Shown here one piece after another: positions 27,554 to 38,767 of a stretch of 59,559 nt of DNA (position 1 is the stretch's first letter; each line of letters begins with the position of its first letter). A program made the position numbers and the translations under genes. Below the pieces are notes generated by a model. It searched no databases. It was not told the origin of the DNA and was given only the letters and a program-made list of their open reading frames with translations. Source of the stretch: Geitlerinema sp. S16 (GTDB lineage Bacteria > Cyanobacteriota > Cyanobacteriia > Cyanobacteriales > Geitlerinemataceae); the NCBI GenBank assembly GCA_011390275.1, contig JAABST010000027.1, positions 1-59,559 of the forward strand. The letters are read 5' to 3'.

Positions 27554-27781
27554 ATGCAGAAACGCACTCCCCTCGAAACGTCTCAACTGATGAGCCGCGC
27601 CGAAGAATTGATCGCCGCCGCGTCGAATCGCTACCGCATTACCGTTCAGGTGGCCAATCGTGCCAAACGTCGCCGGTATGAAGATTTTGAAAATCTGGAA
27701 GAATCGACGATGAAGCCGGTGATGCGGGCGATCGTCGAAATGTCCGACGAACTCACCCAGCCGGAAATTATCGGCGATTAG
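27554..27781 (+). CDS. rpoZ: RNA polymerase omega subunit
   Basis: A 75-residue omega subunit, which aids assembly of beta' into RNA polymerase. The core [20 protein letters not shown] and [15 protein letters not shown] segments match the cyanobacterial form (Ycf61), and the length is normal. After the TAG stop the same frame stays open for 19 more codons with a very acidic run (VDNEQDDDQDDDGDR) to a TGA at 27839. The opposite strand of the same bases encodes a hydrophobic run. This is described as a finding. Confidence 0.95.
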   Translation: MQKRTPLETSQLMSRAEELIAAASNRYRITVQVANRAKRRRYEDFENLEESTMKPVMRAIVEMSDELTQPEIIGD

Positions 27782-27993
27782 GTAGACAACGAGCAGGATG
27801 ACGACCAGGATGACGACGGCGATCGCACGGTTCGCCATTGATCTACATCTATGTTTCTATGTTCGTCTTTCTGTTCGTATACTTTTGTGCCAGAGGCGTT
27901 TTTATTTTTTGTTGAATAGCGCCTCTGTCCGTTTTAACCGTTTCCATCGTTTCTATTTCATCCTGTATTCCTCGTTTTCTTAGGCGTCCGCCC

Positions 27994-28755
27994 ATGTCCC
28001 GCTGGCTCAATCGCGTTATTACCTTCACCTGCACGATGGCGATCGTGGCGTTACTCAGCGCCTTAGTGCGATCCAATGCTGCGCCCACGATCGTTACGAG
28101 TTCAGCGATTGACCGCACCCAGCCCCAAGCGGAGCGGATCGCGCAACTCATGCTGCCGAACCGTCTCCAAACGCGCTATCGCATTAACGACATGTGGCAA
28201 TTGGTGTACCAAGCCATGCCAGACCTGCCGCTTGAAAATCAATACACCAACACCGAAACCGGCGAAATCGACGACGATTACACGCTAATGCGCCGCTTGA
28301 TTCGCTACCACGTCTATGTCAAAAATCGCCCCCCTTTGTTTCGCCTGGATTGGAAATTAACCCTCGCCGATTACCTGACGGTGACCGATCCCAACACAGG
28401 GCAAACCGTTAGCGCTAATGAGCGCATCAGTGATGCAACCTATCCTGGTAACAATGTGCTGACGGGATCGTCGGCCAGTTCCGGTACGGGTGATGCGTCT
28501 CAACCCCTGTCGGTTCTCGATGGCGATCGCGCCGCGATCGCTCGCCTCACCCCAGAACAGCGCGATCGGCTCGTGGATGTCCTCGCGATGATCTTCAATC
28601 CAGCCTATGCCGACGCCGTTGAAGCCCACGCCGCCACCGAAGCTGCCCAAGACCGTGTCGCCAACCCCGCATCGAACCCCAATAGCGGACGAGATCTGCC
28701 CCGCGCTCCCCAAGCGGGCGACGCGAATCTACTCATTCCTGGAAGTTCCCGTTAG
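27994..28755 (+). CDS. Membrane-anchored protein of unknown function
   Basis: A 253-residue protein. The N-terminus is a signal anchor (about 8-28: ITFTCTMAIVALLSALV) followed by an exported domain rich in charged helices (for example ERIAQLMLPNRLQTRYRIND) and a low-complexity Ala/Pro/Asn C-terminus (about 215-245). No enzymatic motif is visible. I recall similar proteins as conserved hypotheticals of cyanobacteria, with no name. It is followed at 28934 by a TPR gene on the same strand, 178 nt away. Confidence 0.7.
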   Translation: MSRWLNRVITFTCTMAIVALLSALVRSNAAPTIVTSSAIDRTQPQAERIAQLMLPNRLQTRYRINDMWQLVYQAMPDLPLENQYTNTETGEIDDDYTLMRRLIRYHVYVKNRPPLFRLDWKLTLADYLTVTDPNTGQTVSANERISDATYPGNNVLTGSSASSGTGDASQPLSVLDGDRAAIARLTPEQRDRLVDVLAMIFNPAYADAVEAHAATEAAQDRVANPASNPNSGRDLPRAPQAGDANLLIPGSSR

Positions 28756-28933
28756 GCTAGAGTTGAACTCCATCGCCGCTTGGGGTGATGGCATTTCGGC
28801 ATTTATCCTTTAATTAGCGGTGGACTGTTTTTCGTTTTGTTGGCTGATGTGTTGTTGATGGCTGGTTGACGTGCTTCGCCTTCGCCGATTTCGCTTTCGT
28901 ATTCATTGCTTACCGAATGTTGCTTAGAAACCC

Positions 28934-31905
<2,972 letters not shown>

Positions 31906-31945
31906 AGGTTTTGTTCACAAAGCCTTATATCGTCGGGAAGACTCT

Positions 31946-32005
31946 ATGCGTACAAAACGCTCAACTCTCCTGTTGGCCGTAGTTTTTCTAGGATGGGTTG
32001 AATAA
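31946..32005 (+). CDS. 19-codon hydrophobic ORF
   Basis: MRTKRSTLLLAVVFLGWVE followed by TAA looks like a signal-peptide start and has GGGAAG 6 nt before its ATG. It may be a leader-like micropeptide or the stump of a lost secreted protein. The rest of the 322-bp gap up to trxA contains only a hairpin. Confidence 0.25.
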   Translation: MRTKRSTLLLAVVFLGWVE

Positions 32006-32120
32006 TATCAATACCCGACTCGCCTCACCTGCAAAATTCTGCAAACTACAGAGAAGGCGACTGTGATACGAATACCCTAGTTAAACCGCTGATCACAATA
32101 GAGCCGAGCGTTTCGGGCGT

Positions 32121-32151
32121 GCGTCTAAAAACGACTTGAGTTTTTAGACGC
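32121..32151. other. Perfect 12-bp hairpin without T-run
   Basis: GCGTCTAAAAAC and GTTTTTAGACGC pair perfectly around a 7-nt loop, between the converging DUF21/CBS and trxA genes. It could reduce read-through in both directions, but the lack of a flanking T-run argues against a classic terminator. Confidence 0.6.
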
Positions 32152-32227
32152 TGTTGAAGAAACATTTGGGAAGACTAGAGGTCAGCGTTGACTTGACCGC
32201 ATTTATCGTTAGTCTTCCTGACCATGA

Positions 32228-32569
32228 TTAATTTGCCGAGGCATCATCGAGATACTTCTCAAGGGTATTGGCTAGCGTTGCTTTTGGCACAGCACCAACC
32301 ACCATATCCACACGCTGGCCGTCTTTAAAGATCATCAGCGTGGGAATACTACGAATGCCGTATTCACTCGCGACGCCGGGGTTATCATCGGTATTGAGCT
32401 TAACGACCTTGACTTGACCAGAATACTGACCAGCAATTTCTTCAACAACGGGGCCGACCATCCGGCAAGGGCCGCACCACGGAGCCCAAAAATCCACGAG
32501 TACCGGAAGTTTTGATTCCAGTACTTCACTCTTAAAGGTGCTGTCGGAAACTTCTGCTGTTGCTGACAT
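32228..32569 (-). CDS. trxA: Thioredoxin
   Basis: A 113-residue m-type-like thioredoxin, a disulfide reductant fed by ferredoxin- or NADPH-thioredoxin reductase. The active site WCGPCR has Cys32 and Cys35, the cis-proline is in SIPTLMIF, and the length is standard. The start MSATAEVSD gives the usual N-terminus. It is followed by no other gene on its strand before 31905, so it is probably monocistronic; psbO lies upstream behind its own terminator. Confidence 0.96.
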   Translation of the reverse strand: MSATAEVSDSTFKSEVLESKLPVLVDFWAPWCGPCRMVGPVVEEIAGQYSGQVKVVKLNTDDNPGVASEYGIRSIPTLMIFKDGQRVDMVVGAVPKATLANTLEKYLDDASAN

Positions 32570-32711
32570 GTGCTTGAAATCCCTAATAAAACGAGCGTTC
32601 TATCCGCTTTTAGTACAGATTCTAACATAGGCAACTTGCGACCTTCTGCGATCGCCCTCTATACATTTCGTATTGCCTCGTACTGCCACGATCGCACTTG
32701 GACAAAACCAA

Positions 32712-32757
32712 AAAAGAAACGACAACCATCACACCATGATGATTGCCGCTTCTTTTC
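32712..32757. terminator. Terminator downstream of psbO
   Basis: AAAAGAAACGACAACCATC and GATGATTGCCGCTTCTTTT pair at 16 of 19 positions around a 7-nt loop. The A-rich left arm supplies the T-run on the minus strand, so it suits psbO, which ends at 32877. The rest of the 307-bp gap up to trxA shows no gene. Confidence 0.75.
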
Positions 32758-32876
32758 GTTCTTTAGATCAAGCGTAGCTCGTCAAGATGCAATCAACTAA
32801 CGACGTGCGATCGGCAACCTCGATGACTCAGTCAACACCTCAGCGCCAACCGCACAAATACATCCAACCGAAGAAC

Positions 32877-33707
32877 CTATGTCGAAGTTTCGATGCGACC
32901 GTAGAACACGCCACGCAGCTTCACTTCTTCCGGGTCTTGAGCGCCAAGATCCGTATCAGACGGCTGAATTGCTTCAAACACACCCGCGACCTCTCCGGTT
33001 TCGCTGTTGACCTGCGAGACTTGCAGTTCCATTTCACCCGACAGAACATCGGTGCGCTTCACGTTTTCACGAATGATCTCTTCGTTATCCGTCGCGGGCA
33101 GAGCCACAGCGTTGTCGTATCCTGTCGATTCACCGCGACCCTTGGGATCAAGGAAGGTTGCACCACGGTAAGACGGGACGCGATAGGAACCGCGTAGGTC
33201 TGTAGACGTGTTGATGTTGGTTTGACCGGGCGGGGTTGTCGCTTCGAGGTCTTTAATTGTGAACAGCATCGGAACTTGTTCACCACCTGGAAGCTGGACG
33301 GTAATCGCCTGGAAGTCGATGCCGAATTTTTCCTTAAAGGTGACGACGCCTTGATCGTTGAGGCCGAGATCGCCAGTGATTTGCTCCAGCGAGGAGGTAT
33401 AGCGCGTGAGAGCGCGACCACCAATAAACTCGGCTTCTTTGCGCTTGTTGACAGGCTCTTCTTTCACGAAGTAGCTGGTCGGCTGTAGGCAAAGATCGGT
33501 CAGGATATAAGGCGATCCGGGGGTGAGATCGAAGGTTCCGCGAGCTGTTTCGGGCAGACGGGGGCAGCTATTGGCTAGACCCGTATTAACGATTTGTTTG
33601 TAGGTGAAGGGTTGGTCACTCAGTAGACTAATTTCTTCGCCGCCGCAGGCTGTTAAGACACTGAGGCATATTGCAGCAAGTGCCGCCACTAATGCGCGAT
33701 ATCTCAT
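32877..33707 (-). CDS. psbO: Photosystem II manganese-stabilising protein PsbO
   Basis: A 276-residue precursor of the lumenal extrinsic subunit that stabilises the oxygen-evolving Mn4CaO5 cluster. The signal ends in a lipobox-like LTAC (Cys21), as in many cyanobacterial PsbO precursors. The mature part has TYKQIVNTGLANSCPRL and LCLQPTSYFVKEE, which carry the conserved disulfide pair, then RLTRYT-like RALTRYTSSL and KGRGESTGYDNAVALPA. The C-terminus VKLRGVFYGRIE is conserved. It is monocistronic, with a terminator downstream. Confidence 0.97.
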   Translation of the reverse strand: MRYRALVAALAAICLSVLTACGGEEISLLSDQPFTYKQIVNTGLANSCPRLPETARGTFDLTPGSPYILTDLCLQPTSYFVKEEPVNKRKEAEFIGGRALTRYTSSLEQITGDLGLNDQGVVTFKEKFGIDFQAITVQLPGGEQVPMLFTIKDLEATTPPGQTNINTSTDLRGSYRVPSYRGATFLDPKGRGESTGYDNAVALPATDNEEIIRENVKRTDVLSGEMELQVSQVNSETGEVAGVFEAIQPSDTDLGAQDPEEVKLRGVFYGRIETST

Positions 33708-34316
33708 GGTTAATTCTTTTTACGATTCTGTATAAATCCAGTTATGCGCTGCTTTATAAAAAATGCTCGAAGGCGCAAGGTTTGGTTGTCTATGGCCGTT
33801 TGAGGCGGCGGACGTACCGAATTGAGAATACCAGGACGTGCGACCCTCGATCGAGGCTAAGTGTCTTGAGATCCGTTAAGTTTTGCGAACATCCGGTTTG
33901 AAAATGGCGTCAAAACGATTTGGCTGTGCGGGTGTCTTCTTGAGCGGGTGGCGCTGGCTATGACGTTGGTGGGGATCAGTTTTGGGGTGGATGGTTATGG
34001 CGAGGTGATCGATGGGTTTGGAGAGGGCGATCGCGGGTGGGATTGGGGAGCGAGATCGGCTAAACAATGCATTGATTTGGTTGGGGGAGTGGCGTTTTGT
34101 TGGGTTCATCAGGGTCTCGATCCGTGTTGCGCCAAAAATTTGCTAACTAACGCTAACTAAAGAACTGAATCGATAGGACTTAATCGATGAGTTATCAGTG
34201 AGATTACGTTCTCTGTGAACAAAAGCGATCGCGGTGTCGGATAATAGCCCCTAGCAGATTTGCTCTGCGGATATATTTCCAGACTTCTTTAAAATTTTGA
34301 CCCTAGGCGATCGACG
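33708..34316. other. Intergenic region with a strand-skewed, non-coding stretch
   Basis: This 609-bp gap separates divergent psbO and ccaA and must hold both promoters. Between about 33900 and 34130 the plus strand is strikingly rich in G and T. Short frames exist on both strands, but none shows a recognisable motif or credible start. No terminator or repeat element was recognised. Confidence 0.4.
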
Positions 34317-35066
34317 GTGAAGAAACTAATTCGTGGGCTAGATAAATTCAAACAGAGCTATGTTGCGAAGCATTATGATTTGCTCGAACAGCTTTCCCAC
34401 GGGCAAAAGCCCCGTGTGCTTTTTATCTGCTGCTCCGATTCGCGCGTTGATCCTACGCTCATCACCCAAACCGAAGTCGGCGAGCTATTCGTCATTCGGA
34501 ATGCGGGCAATATCATCCCCCCCTACGGTGCGGCTAATGGCGGTGAGGGTGGCACGCTAGAGTATGCGCTCCAGGCGCTCGATATTCGCCAGGTCATCGT
34601 CTGCGGCCATTCTCACTGTGGCGCGATGAAAGGGTTACTGAAGCTCAATAAGCTCCAAGCCGATATGCCGCTGGTCTATGACTGGCTCAAACATGCGGAG
34701 TCAACCCGTCGCTTGGTACACGATACCTATCCCCACTGCCAGGGCGATGAGCTGGTCGAGACGCTGGTGGCGGAAAATGTGCTGGTGCAAATCGACAATC
34801 TACAGACCTATCCGGTGGTGCGATCGCGACTGCATCAGGGCAAACTCAAAATCTACGGCTGGATTTATAACATCGAAAACGGCGAAGTTTTGGCCTACGA
34901 CGAGGCCACGCATGCTTACATCAAGCCGGACTATCAGTCCATTGCAGAAAGCGTTTTAGAGGATCGTGACCCGATCGAGGGCTGCCCGATTCCCTACACA
35001 ATGCCTCAGACATCAAGCTTGCAAGGTTGGTATGGTGAAACAGATACCTTCTCTGTTAGCGGTTAA
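34317..35066 (+). CDS. ccaA: Beta-carbonic anhydrase, CcaA type
   Basis: A 249-residue beta-class enzyme interconverting CO2 and bicarbonate. Zinc ligands are Cys39 (ICCSDSRVD), His98 and Cys101 (CGHSHCGAM), with the Asp41/Arg43 dyad. A C-terminal extension beyond about residue 200 (EGCPIPYTMP) resembles the tail of carboxysomal CcaA that recruits the enzyme to CcmM. The start is GTG at 34317. The lptC gene follows after 5 nt and ccmO lies 2.7 kb downstream on the same strand, which supports a role in the CO2-concentrating mechanism. Confidence 0.9.
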   Translation: MKKLIRGLDKFKQSYVAKHYDLLEQLSHGQKPRVLFICCSDSRVDPTLITQTEVGELFVIRNAGNIIPPYGAANGGEGGTLEYALQALDIRQVIVCGHSHCGAMKGLLKLNKLQADMPLVYDWLKHAESTRRLVHDTYPHCQGDELVETLVAENVLVQIDNLQTYPVVRSRLHQGKLKIYGWIYNIENGEVLAYDEATHAYIKPDYQSIAESVLEDRDPIEGCPIPYTMPQTSSLQGWYGETDTFSVSG

Positions 35067-35071
35067 CACCA

Positions 35072-36241
35072 GTGGTTAGTAACGAGCGGTTAATCCGATC
35101 CTCGATCAGCTCGATCAGTCTTCTTGGTCTGCTCTTCTGTTTGTCCAGTTGTAGCCGCAGCCCGGAGGAAGCGCCCAGCGATCGCAAAGCCCAGTCCTCC
35201 CGCAATTTCGATCCGGCTCTAACGTTTAACGACGTGACTTTGGAGCAGATCGATCGCGATGGCAAAAAACGCTGGTCGCTCCTCGCCCAGCGTGTCACGT
35301 ACAGCAAAGATCGAAAAATCGCGACGGCCTCAAATCTTAGCGGAAAGCTCTATAACGACGGGGAGTACGCCTATGATGCGAAAGCTCGTGAGGGGGTCTT
35401 GTCGCAAAATGGCGATCGCATCGTCCTCAAGGGTGAAATTGAGGTCGTTGATCGCAAGGATGGAACGGTCTTTTCGACGGATGAGTTGGAATGGTTGCCC
35501 AATGATGATCGCATGATCTTTAAGGGCAATGTTAGCGCCGTTCATGAGGATGGCAGCCTCACCGCTCAGGCGGGCGAACTGCTGGAAGCCGATCGCATAC
35601 TAAACCTCAGCAAGGAGGTCTTGATCGAAACGAAAGACCCACGCATGACCCTCCGCGCCGATCGTGGCACGTGGCAGATGGAAGAGGAAATGGTTCTGGC
35701 CGATGGCAATCTGATCGTCGAGCGCTACGAGGGGGAAGGAGAGGCGGCAACGGTGGCCGATCGCGGCAGTGCCACGAAGGGCAGTCTGGATCTGGGTGTC
35801 AAGCTCATCACCCTCGAAGGCAGCGCCCAGCTTGTCTTTAGCGCTCCACCTGTGAACCTTGGCAGCGAGCGTTTGCTGTGGGATTTGCCGGGGCAAGTGC
35901 TGTCGTCTGAGGTTCCGCTAACGATTATCAATCGTGAGAATCAGGTCGCGCTATCGGGTCGGCGCGGCAAGTTTAACATTGCGGACGAAGTGCTGGAGTT
36001 AACGGGTGGTATTGAAGCACTGGCGAACGGTAACCAATCGCGCATGACGGCGGATAATTTGACCTGGTTTGTGGCGACGCAGACCTTCAACGCCGTTGGT
36101 AACGTGGTGTATCGCCAAACGAAACCGCAATTTGTCCTGTATGGCCCCCAGGCCGAGGGCAAGCTAGAAGATAAAACCTTCGTGGTGACCGGGGGAGATG
36201 TGGTCACGGAAATCGTCCCGGATGGTGATTTGGGGTTTTAG
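35072..36241 (+). CDS. lptC: LptC-like periplasmic LPS-transport lipoprotein
   Basis: A 389-residue protein with lipobox LSSC (Cys27) at the end of its signal. It then shows repeated beta-jellyroll strands of the LptC/LptA type (FNDVTLEQIDRDGKKRWSL, EGVLSQNGDRIVLKGEIEVV, GNVVYRQ). In the Lpt bridge such proteins carry lipopolysaccharide across the periplasm. It is about twice the size of E. coli LptC, as in other cyanobacteria, where LptC and LptA-like folds are joined. The GTG start at 35072 is 5 nt after ccaA, so they are probably co-transcribed. Its TAG stop uses the TA flank plus first G of an element A insertion. Confidence 0.85.
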   Translation: MVSNERLIRSSISSISLLGLLFCLSSCSRSPEEAPSDRKAQSSRNFDPALTFNDVTLEQIDRDGKKRWSLLAQRVTYSKDRKIATASNLSGKLYNDGEYAYDAKAREGVLSQNGDRIVLKGEIEVVDRKDGTVFSTDELEWLPNDDRMIFKGNVSAVHEDGSLTAQAGELLEADRILNLSKEVLIETKDPRMTLRADRGTWQMEEEMVLADGNLIVERYEGEGEAATVADRGSATKGSLDLGVKLITLEGSAQLVFSAPPVNLGSERLLWDLPGQVLSSEVPLTIINRENQVALSGRRGKFNIADEVLELTGGIEALANGNQSRMTADNLTWFVATQTFNAVGNVVYRQTKPQFVLYGPQAEGKLEDKTFVVTGGDVVTEIVPDGDLGF

Positions 36242-36365
36242 GGCATGTCATCAATTAATCGTAGAACCCTTATTGGGTAAGCTTTTGAATGCCCAATTCA
36301 ACAAAAAAGTTAGGAGCTGAAACCCTGACTGGGTAAGCGCTAGAAATGTAATTGATGACAGCCCC
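36241..36365 (-). repeat. MITE-like element family A, copy 2 (inverted)
   Basis: This copy begins GGGCATGTCATCAATTAATC and ends AATTGATGACAGCCCC, the reverse orientation of copies at 11481 and 46922. The left TA (36239-36240) together with the first G forms the stop codon of lptC. The right flank is TC rather than TA and runs directly into element B at 36368, so one insertion may have removed the original flank. Confidence 0.85.
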
Positions 36366-36367
36366 TC

Positions 36368-36510
36368 ATACGAAATCCGCTTGTGCATAATCTTAGATCA
36401 TCGCTCTAGGTGGACACCGCACTATTTGCTTCGCAAAGGCTACGCCAACGACTCCGCTCAGTGCTCGTAGGTGTTTTTGCATTTTTCTCATACAGAACCG
36501 GATTTCGTAT
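36368..36510 (+). repeat. MITE-like element family B, copy 2 (143 bp)
   Basis: Same orientation and length as the copy at 237-379, with few substitutions. It abuts element A with only two bases between. The following 36511-36791 holds no recognisable gene. Confidence 0.85.
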
Positions 36511-36791
36511 AACTCGATCGCCGTTCGGATCAGGTCAATCCAGTCAATCCGGTGGATTCGCGTCTATGGGATCACGGCTGAATGCGATCGATCTTAAAAA
36601 ATCGCAAAGTTAAGCGACGATTTCGGAAACTCCCGGCTACGGTTAGCAGATTGGTACGCCACTATAGATGTAGCGATCGCCCACGTTGGCCTACAGCAAT
36701 AAAAGCCAGCTTACGGCGGTTATCCCTCTGCGAACGTCAAGCACGGCCACTCACGGCACACCCATCGTCCCTTAGAACTCCCCCCAAATCT

Positions 36792-36887
36792 ATGTCTACT
36801 CACGATTTATTGATGCTTGTTTTGTTGCTGTCTCCGGGCTTGCTACTATCGACGCTCATCATTGGTGCATTTTCGATCGGCGGTTAA
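36792..36887 (+). CDS. 31-residue single-span membrane peptide
   Basis: The ORF starts MSTHDLLMLVLLLSPGLLLS and continues with TLIIGAFSIGG. It has one hydrophobic helix (about 6-28) and short polar ends. A clear terminator follows at 37003, which supports a real transcription unit. The size and shape recall the small photosystem, cytochrome b6f or NDH-1 subunits of cyanobacteria, but the sequence matches none that I recognise with certainty. A longer frame from 36582 adds basic residues without motifs and is unlikely. Confidence 0.5.
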   Translation: MSTHDLLMLVLLLSPGLLLSTLIIGAFSIGG

Positions 36888-37002
36888 CGATCGCCTTCGC
36901 CTCGATACGGCTCCGAATCTTACGACCCACAGACCCACAGACCCACACAATCGAAATCGCAGCACGCGACGGATCTATCTACAGCTCCATCAAAGCTCCA
37001 TC

Positions 37003-37032
37003 AAAACTCTGGCGTAGTACCAGAGTTTTTTT
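37003..37032 (+). terminator. Rho-independent terminator after the small membrane peptide gene
   Basis: AACTCTGG and CCAGAGTT pair perfectly around a 7-nt loop and run into a T7 tract. The A4 run on the left may also allow weak action on the other strand. Confidence 0.88.
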
Positions 37033-37080
37033 GATAGCTTGCGATCCTACGACTCAGCGCTCCGCCGTTCCGAAGACAGC

Positions 37081-37548
37081 ATGACCCTACCCGATGACGA
37101 TCGCGCCTTAACTCCGTCCCCAAGCCCCTCACCTTCGCCCGATCGCCAACCGCCAAAATCCGCGATCAATCCCTCCGAGTCAAGCGAGCCAGATCGCGAC
37201 TTCGATCATGAATTTCTTGCAGAATTTGAAGCGGTCGCCGAGTCTCTCGCCGCTCTCGATGCGCGTTACCGGCAAATTCAGCGAGATCGCCACCAGCGTG
37301 ACCAGATCCAAGCCGAAATGCAGGCGATCGCGCACTCAAACGCCCGGTCACCTCGATCAAAAGCCAACCCACCCTCAAGCGATCGCGACCGACTCCGACG
37401 AGTCCGCGATCGGCTCGAACAGCTCGAACTTAACCTCGAAAGCAGCCTATTTTCGTGGTCTGGCCTACGCGAACCCGTTTGGTTTGGGCTGCGGTATGGC
37501 GGCCTTGGCTTTATCCTAGGCTGGCTGCTGCACGCTTGCACTCAATGA
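37081..37548 (+). CDS. Coiled-coil protein with C-terminal membrane anchor, unknown function
   Basis: A 155-residue protein. The N-terminal 45 residues are Pro/Ser/Asp-rich and probably disordered. A helical coiled coil follows (about 45-125; FLAEFEAVAESLAALDARY, then RLRRVRDRLEQLELNLE). The C-terminus GLRYGGLGFILGWLLHAC is a tail anchor. ATG 37081 was preferred over TTG 37039. The function is unknown. Its place just upstream of ccmO suggests, but does not show, a carboxysome or membrane link. Confidence 0.65.
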   Translation: MTLPDDDRALTPSPSPSPSPDRQPPKSAINPSESSEPDRDFDHEFLAEFEAVAESLAALDARYRQIQRDRHQRDQIQAEMQAIAHSNARSPRSKANPPSSDRDRLRRVRDRLEQLELNLESSLFSWSGLREPVWFGLRYGGLGFILGWLLHACTQ

Positions 37549-37742
37549 ATCCGTCCTCTCACCGCGATCCGGAATACCTGGAAATCACCACAAACGGCGA
37601 TCGCCAAACCCAGGCTTGCATAAAAACTCTTATTGTCAATCACCGGGAATTCCAGGATTCCAGATAAAATAAGCCTATAGTTTCCGATCGTTGTGGAAGC
37701 GTCCCCCTCTCGCGTCCCCCGCTCACGGAGATCGCGTTCTCT

Positions 37743-38639
37743 ATGTCTCAACTCCGGCTTAATTCCTCCGCTCACCCCTCACGATCCAACCCCGCCGCCG
37801 TCCCCGTTCGCCCGCCGCGCCAACGTTACAAATATCAAGATTACGCGCTCGGGCTGGTTTCGACCCGTAGCTTTCCGGCAATCGTTGGCACGGCAGACAT
37901 GATGGTGAAGTCGTCAGATGTCGTGCTGGTGGGCTACGAGAAAATCGGCGGCGGACACTGTACGGCGATCATTCGGGGGCGTTATCCTGATGTCAAGCTC
38001 GCAGTTGAAGAAGGGGCGCGTACTGCTGAGCAGTTTGATCAGTTGGTCTCGAAGCTCGTGATTCCGCGTCCGATGCCGAATCTGGAAGTTATCTTTCCGC
38101 TGGGGAGTCGTCTCGCGGACATGGTGTCCGAACGGCGTGGCTCCTCACGTCTGAGCAACCGGGCGATCGGCTTGCTCGAAACGCGCGGTTTTCCCGCGAT
38201 GGTGGGCGCTGCCGACATGATGCTGAAGTCAGCGGATGTTCAGTTAGCCTCGTATGAGACGATCGGCGATGGTCTTTGTACGGCGATTATTCGCGGGACG
38301 GTGGCAAATGTGGCCGTGGCGATCGAGGCGGGAATGCACGAGGCCGAACGGATCGGCGAGCTTCATGCCGTGATGGTGATCCCGCGTTTGCTCGACGATC
38401 TCGAAACGATTATCCCCGTCGCAAGCTACTGGCTCGATCAGGCCGAAACTCCCTTACCAAATCTCAACACCATTTCCACGACAACGACGCTACAGGAGGA
38501 AAACCGACGACCGCTTGAACTGCCGCAGGTCGAGCGTGAAGCTGTCCCGATCGAAGAGGAGGAAGCGATTCCGGTCGAGATTGAAGTTGAGCGAGTACCA
38601 TCGGTGAAGCGTGCCGACGATTCCAGCGAGCTCTTTTAA
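37743..38639 (+). CDS. ccmO: Carboxysome shell protein CcmO (tandem BMC domains)
   Basis: A 298-residue shell protein with two bacterial-microcompartment domains. The first (about 32-120) has ALGLVSTRSFPAIVGTADMM and HCTAIIRGRYPDV; the second (about 138-226) has AIGLLETRGFPAMVGAADMM and CTAIIRGTVANV. Tandem BMC proteins form pseudohexameric trimers at the beta-carboxysome shell. The C-terminal tail of about 70 residues is acidic and disordered. No other ccm gene is adjacent, consistent with ccmO often lying away from ccmKLMN. Confidence 0.94.
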   Translation: MSQLRLNSSAHPSRSNPAAVPVRPPRQRYKYQDYALGLVSTRSFPAIVGTADMMVKSSDVVLVGYEKIGGGHCTAIIRGRYPDVKLAVEEGARTAEQFDQLVSKLVIPRPMPNLEVIFPLGSRLADMVSERRGSSRLSNRAIGLLETRGFPAMVGAADMMLKSADVQLASYETIGDGLCTAIIRGTVANVAVAIEAGMHEAERIGELHAVMVIPRLLDDLETIIPVASYWLDQAETPLPNLNTISTTTTLQEENRRPLELPQVEREAVPIEEEEAIPVEIEVERVPSVKRADDSSELF

Positions 38640-38731
38640 CCTGAGCTTGGGTTAAGTCAGAACCCTCAGTCTCGGGACAAAAGTTCGCGTCGTGGTCGTA
38701 GTGGCGCGACCCATCTAAAAGTAGTTTTGTA

Positions 38732-38767
38732 GGGCATGGCCCACCATCTTTAATTGATGACAGCCCC
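38732..38767 (-). repeat. Internally deleted element A (36 bp, TA flanks)
   Basis: GGGCATGG at one end and TTAATTGATGACAGCCCC at the other are element A ends in the orientation of the 36241 copy, with almost all of the interior missing. TA lies on both sides (38730-38731 and 38768-38769). The right-hand C plus TA is the complement of the TAG stop of the glycosyltransferase gene that follows on the minus strand. Confidence 0.75.

Noticed and set aside
33876..34109. 77-codon minus-strand frame between psbO and ccaA
   Set aside because: Composition is low-complexity and basic with no motif; it reflects the G/T skew of the plus strand.
36582..36887. 101-codon frame containing the 31-residue peptide
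   Set aside because: The first 70 residues are basic with no domain; only the C-terminal 31 codons from ATG 36792 look like a protein.
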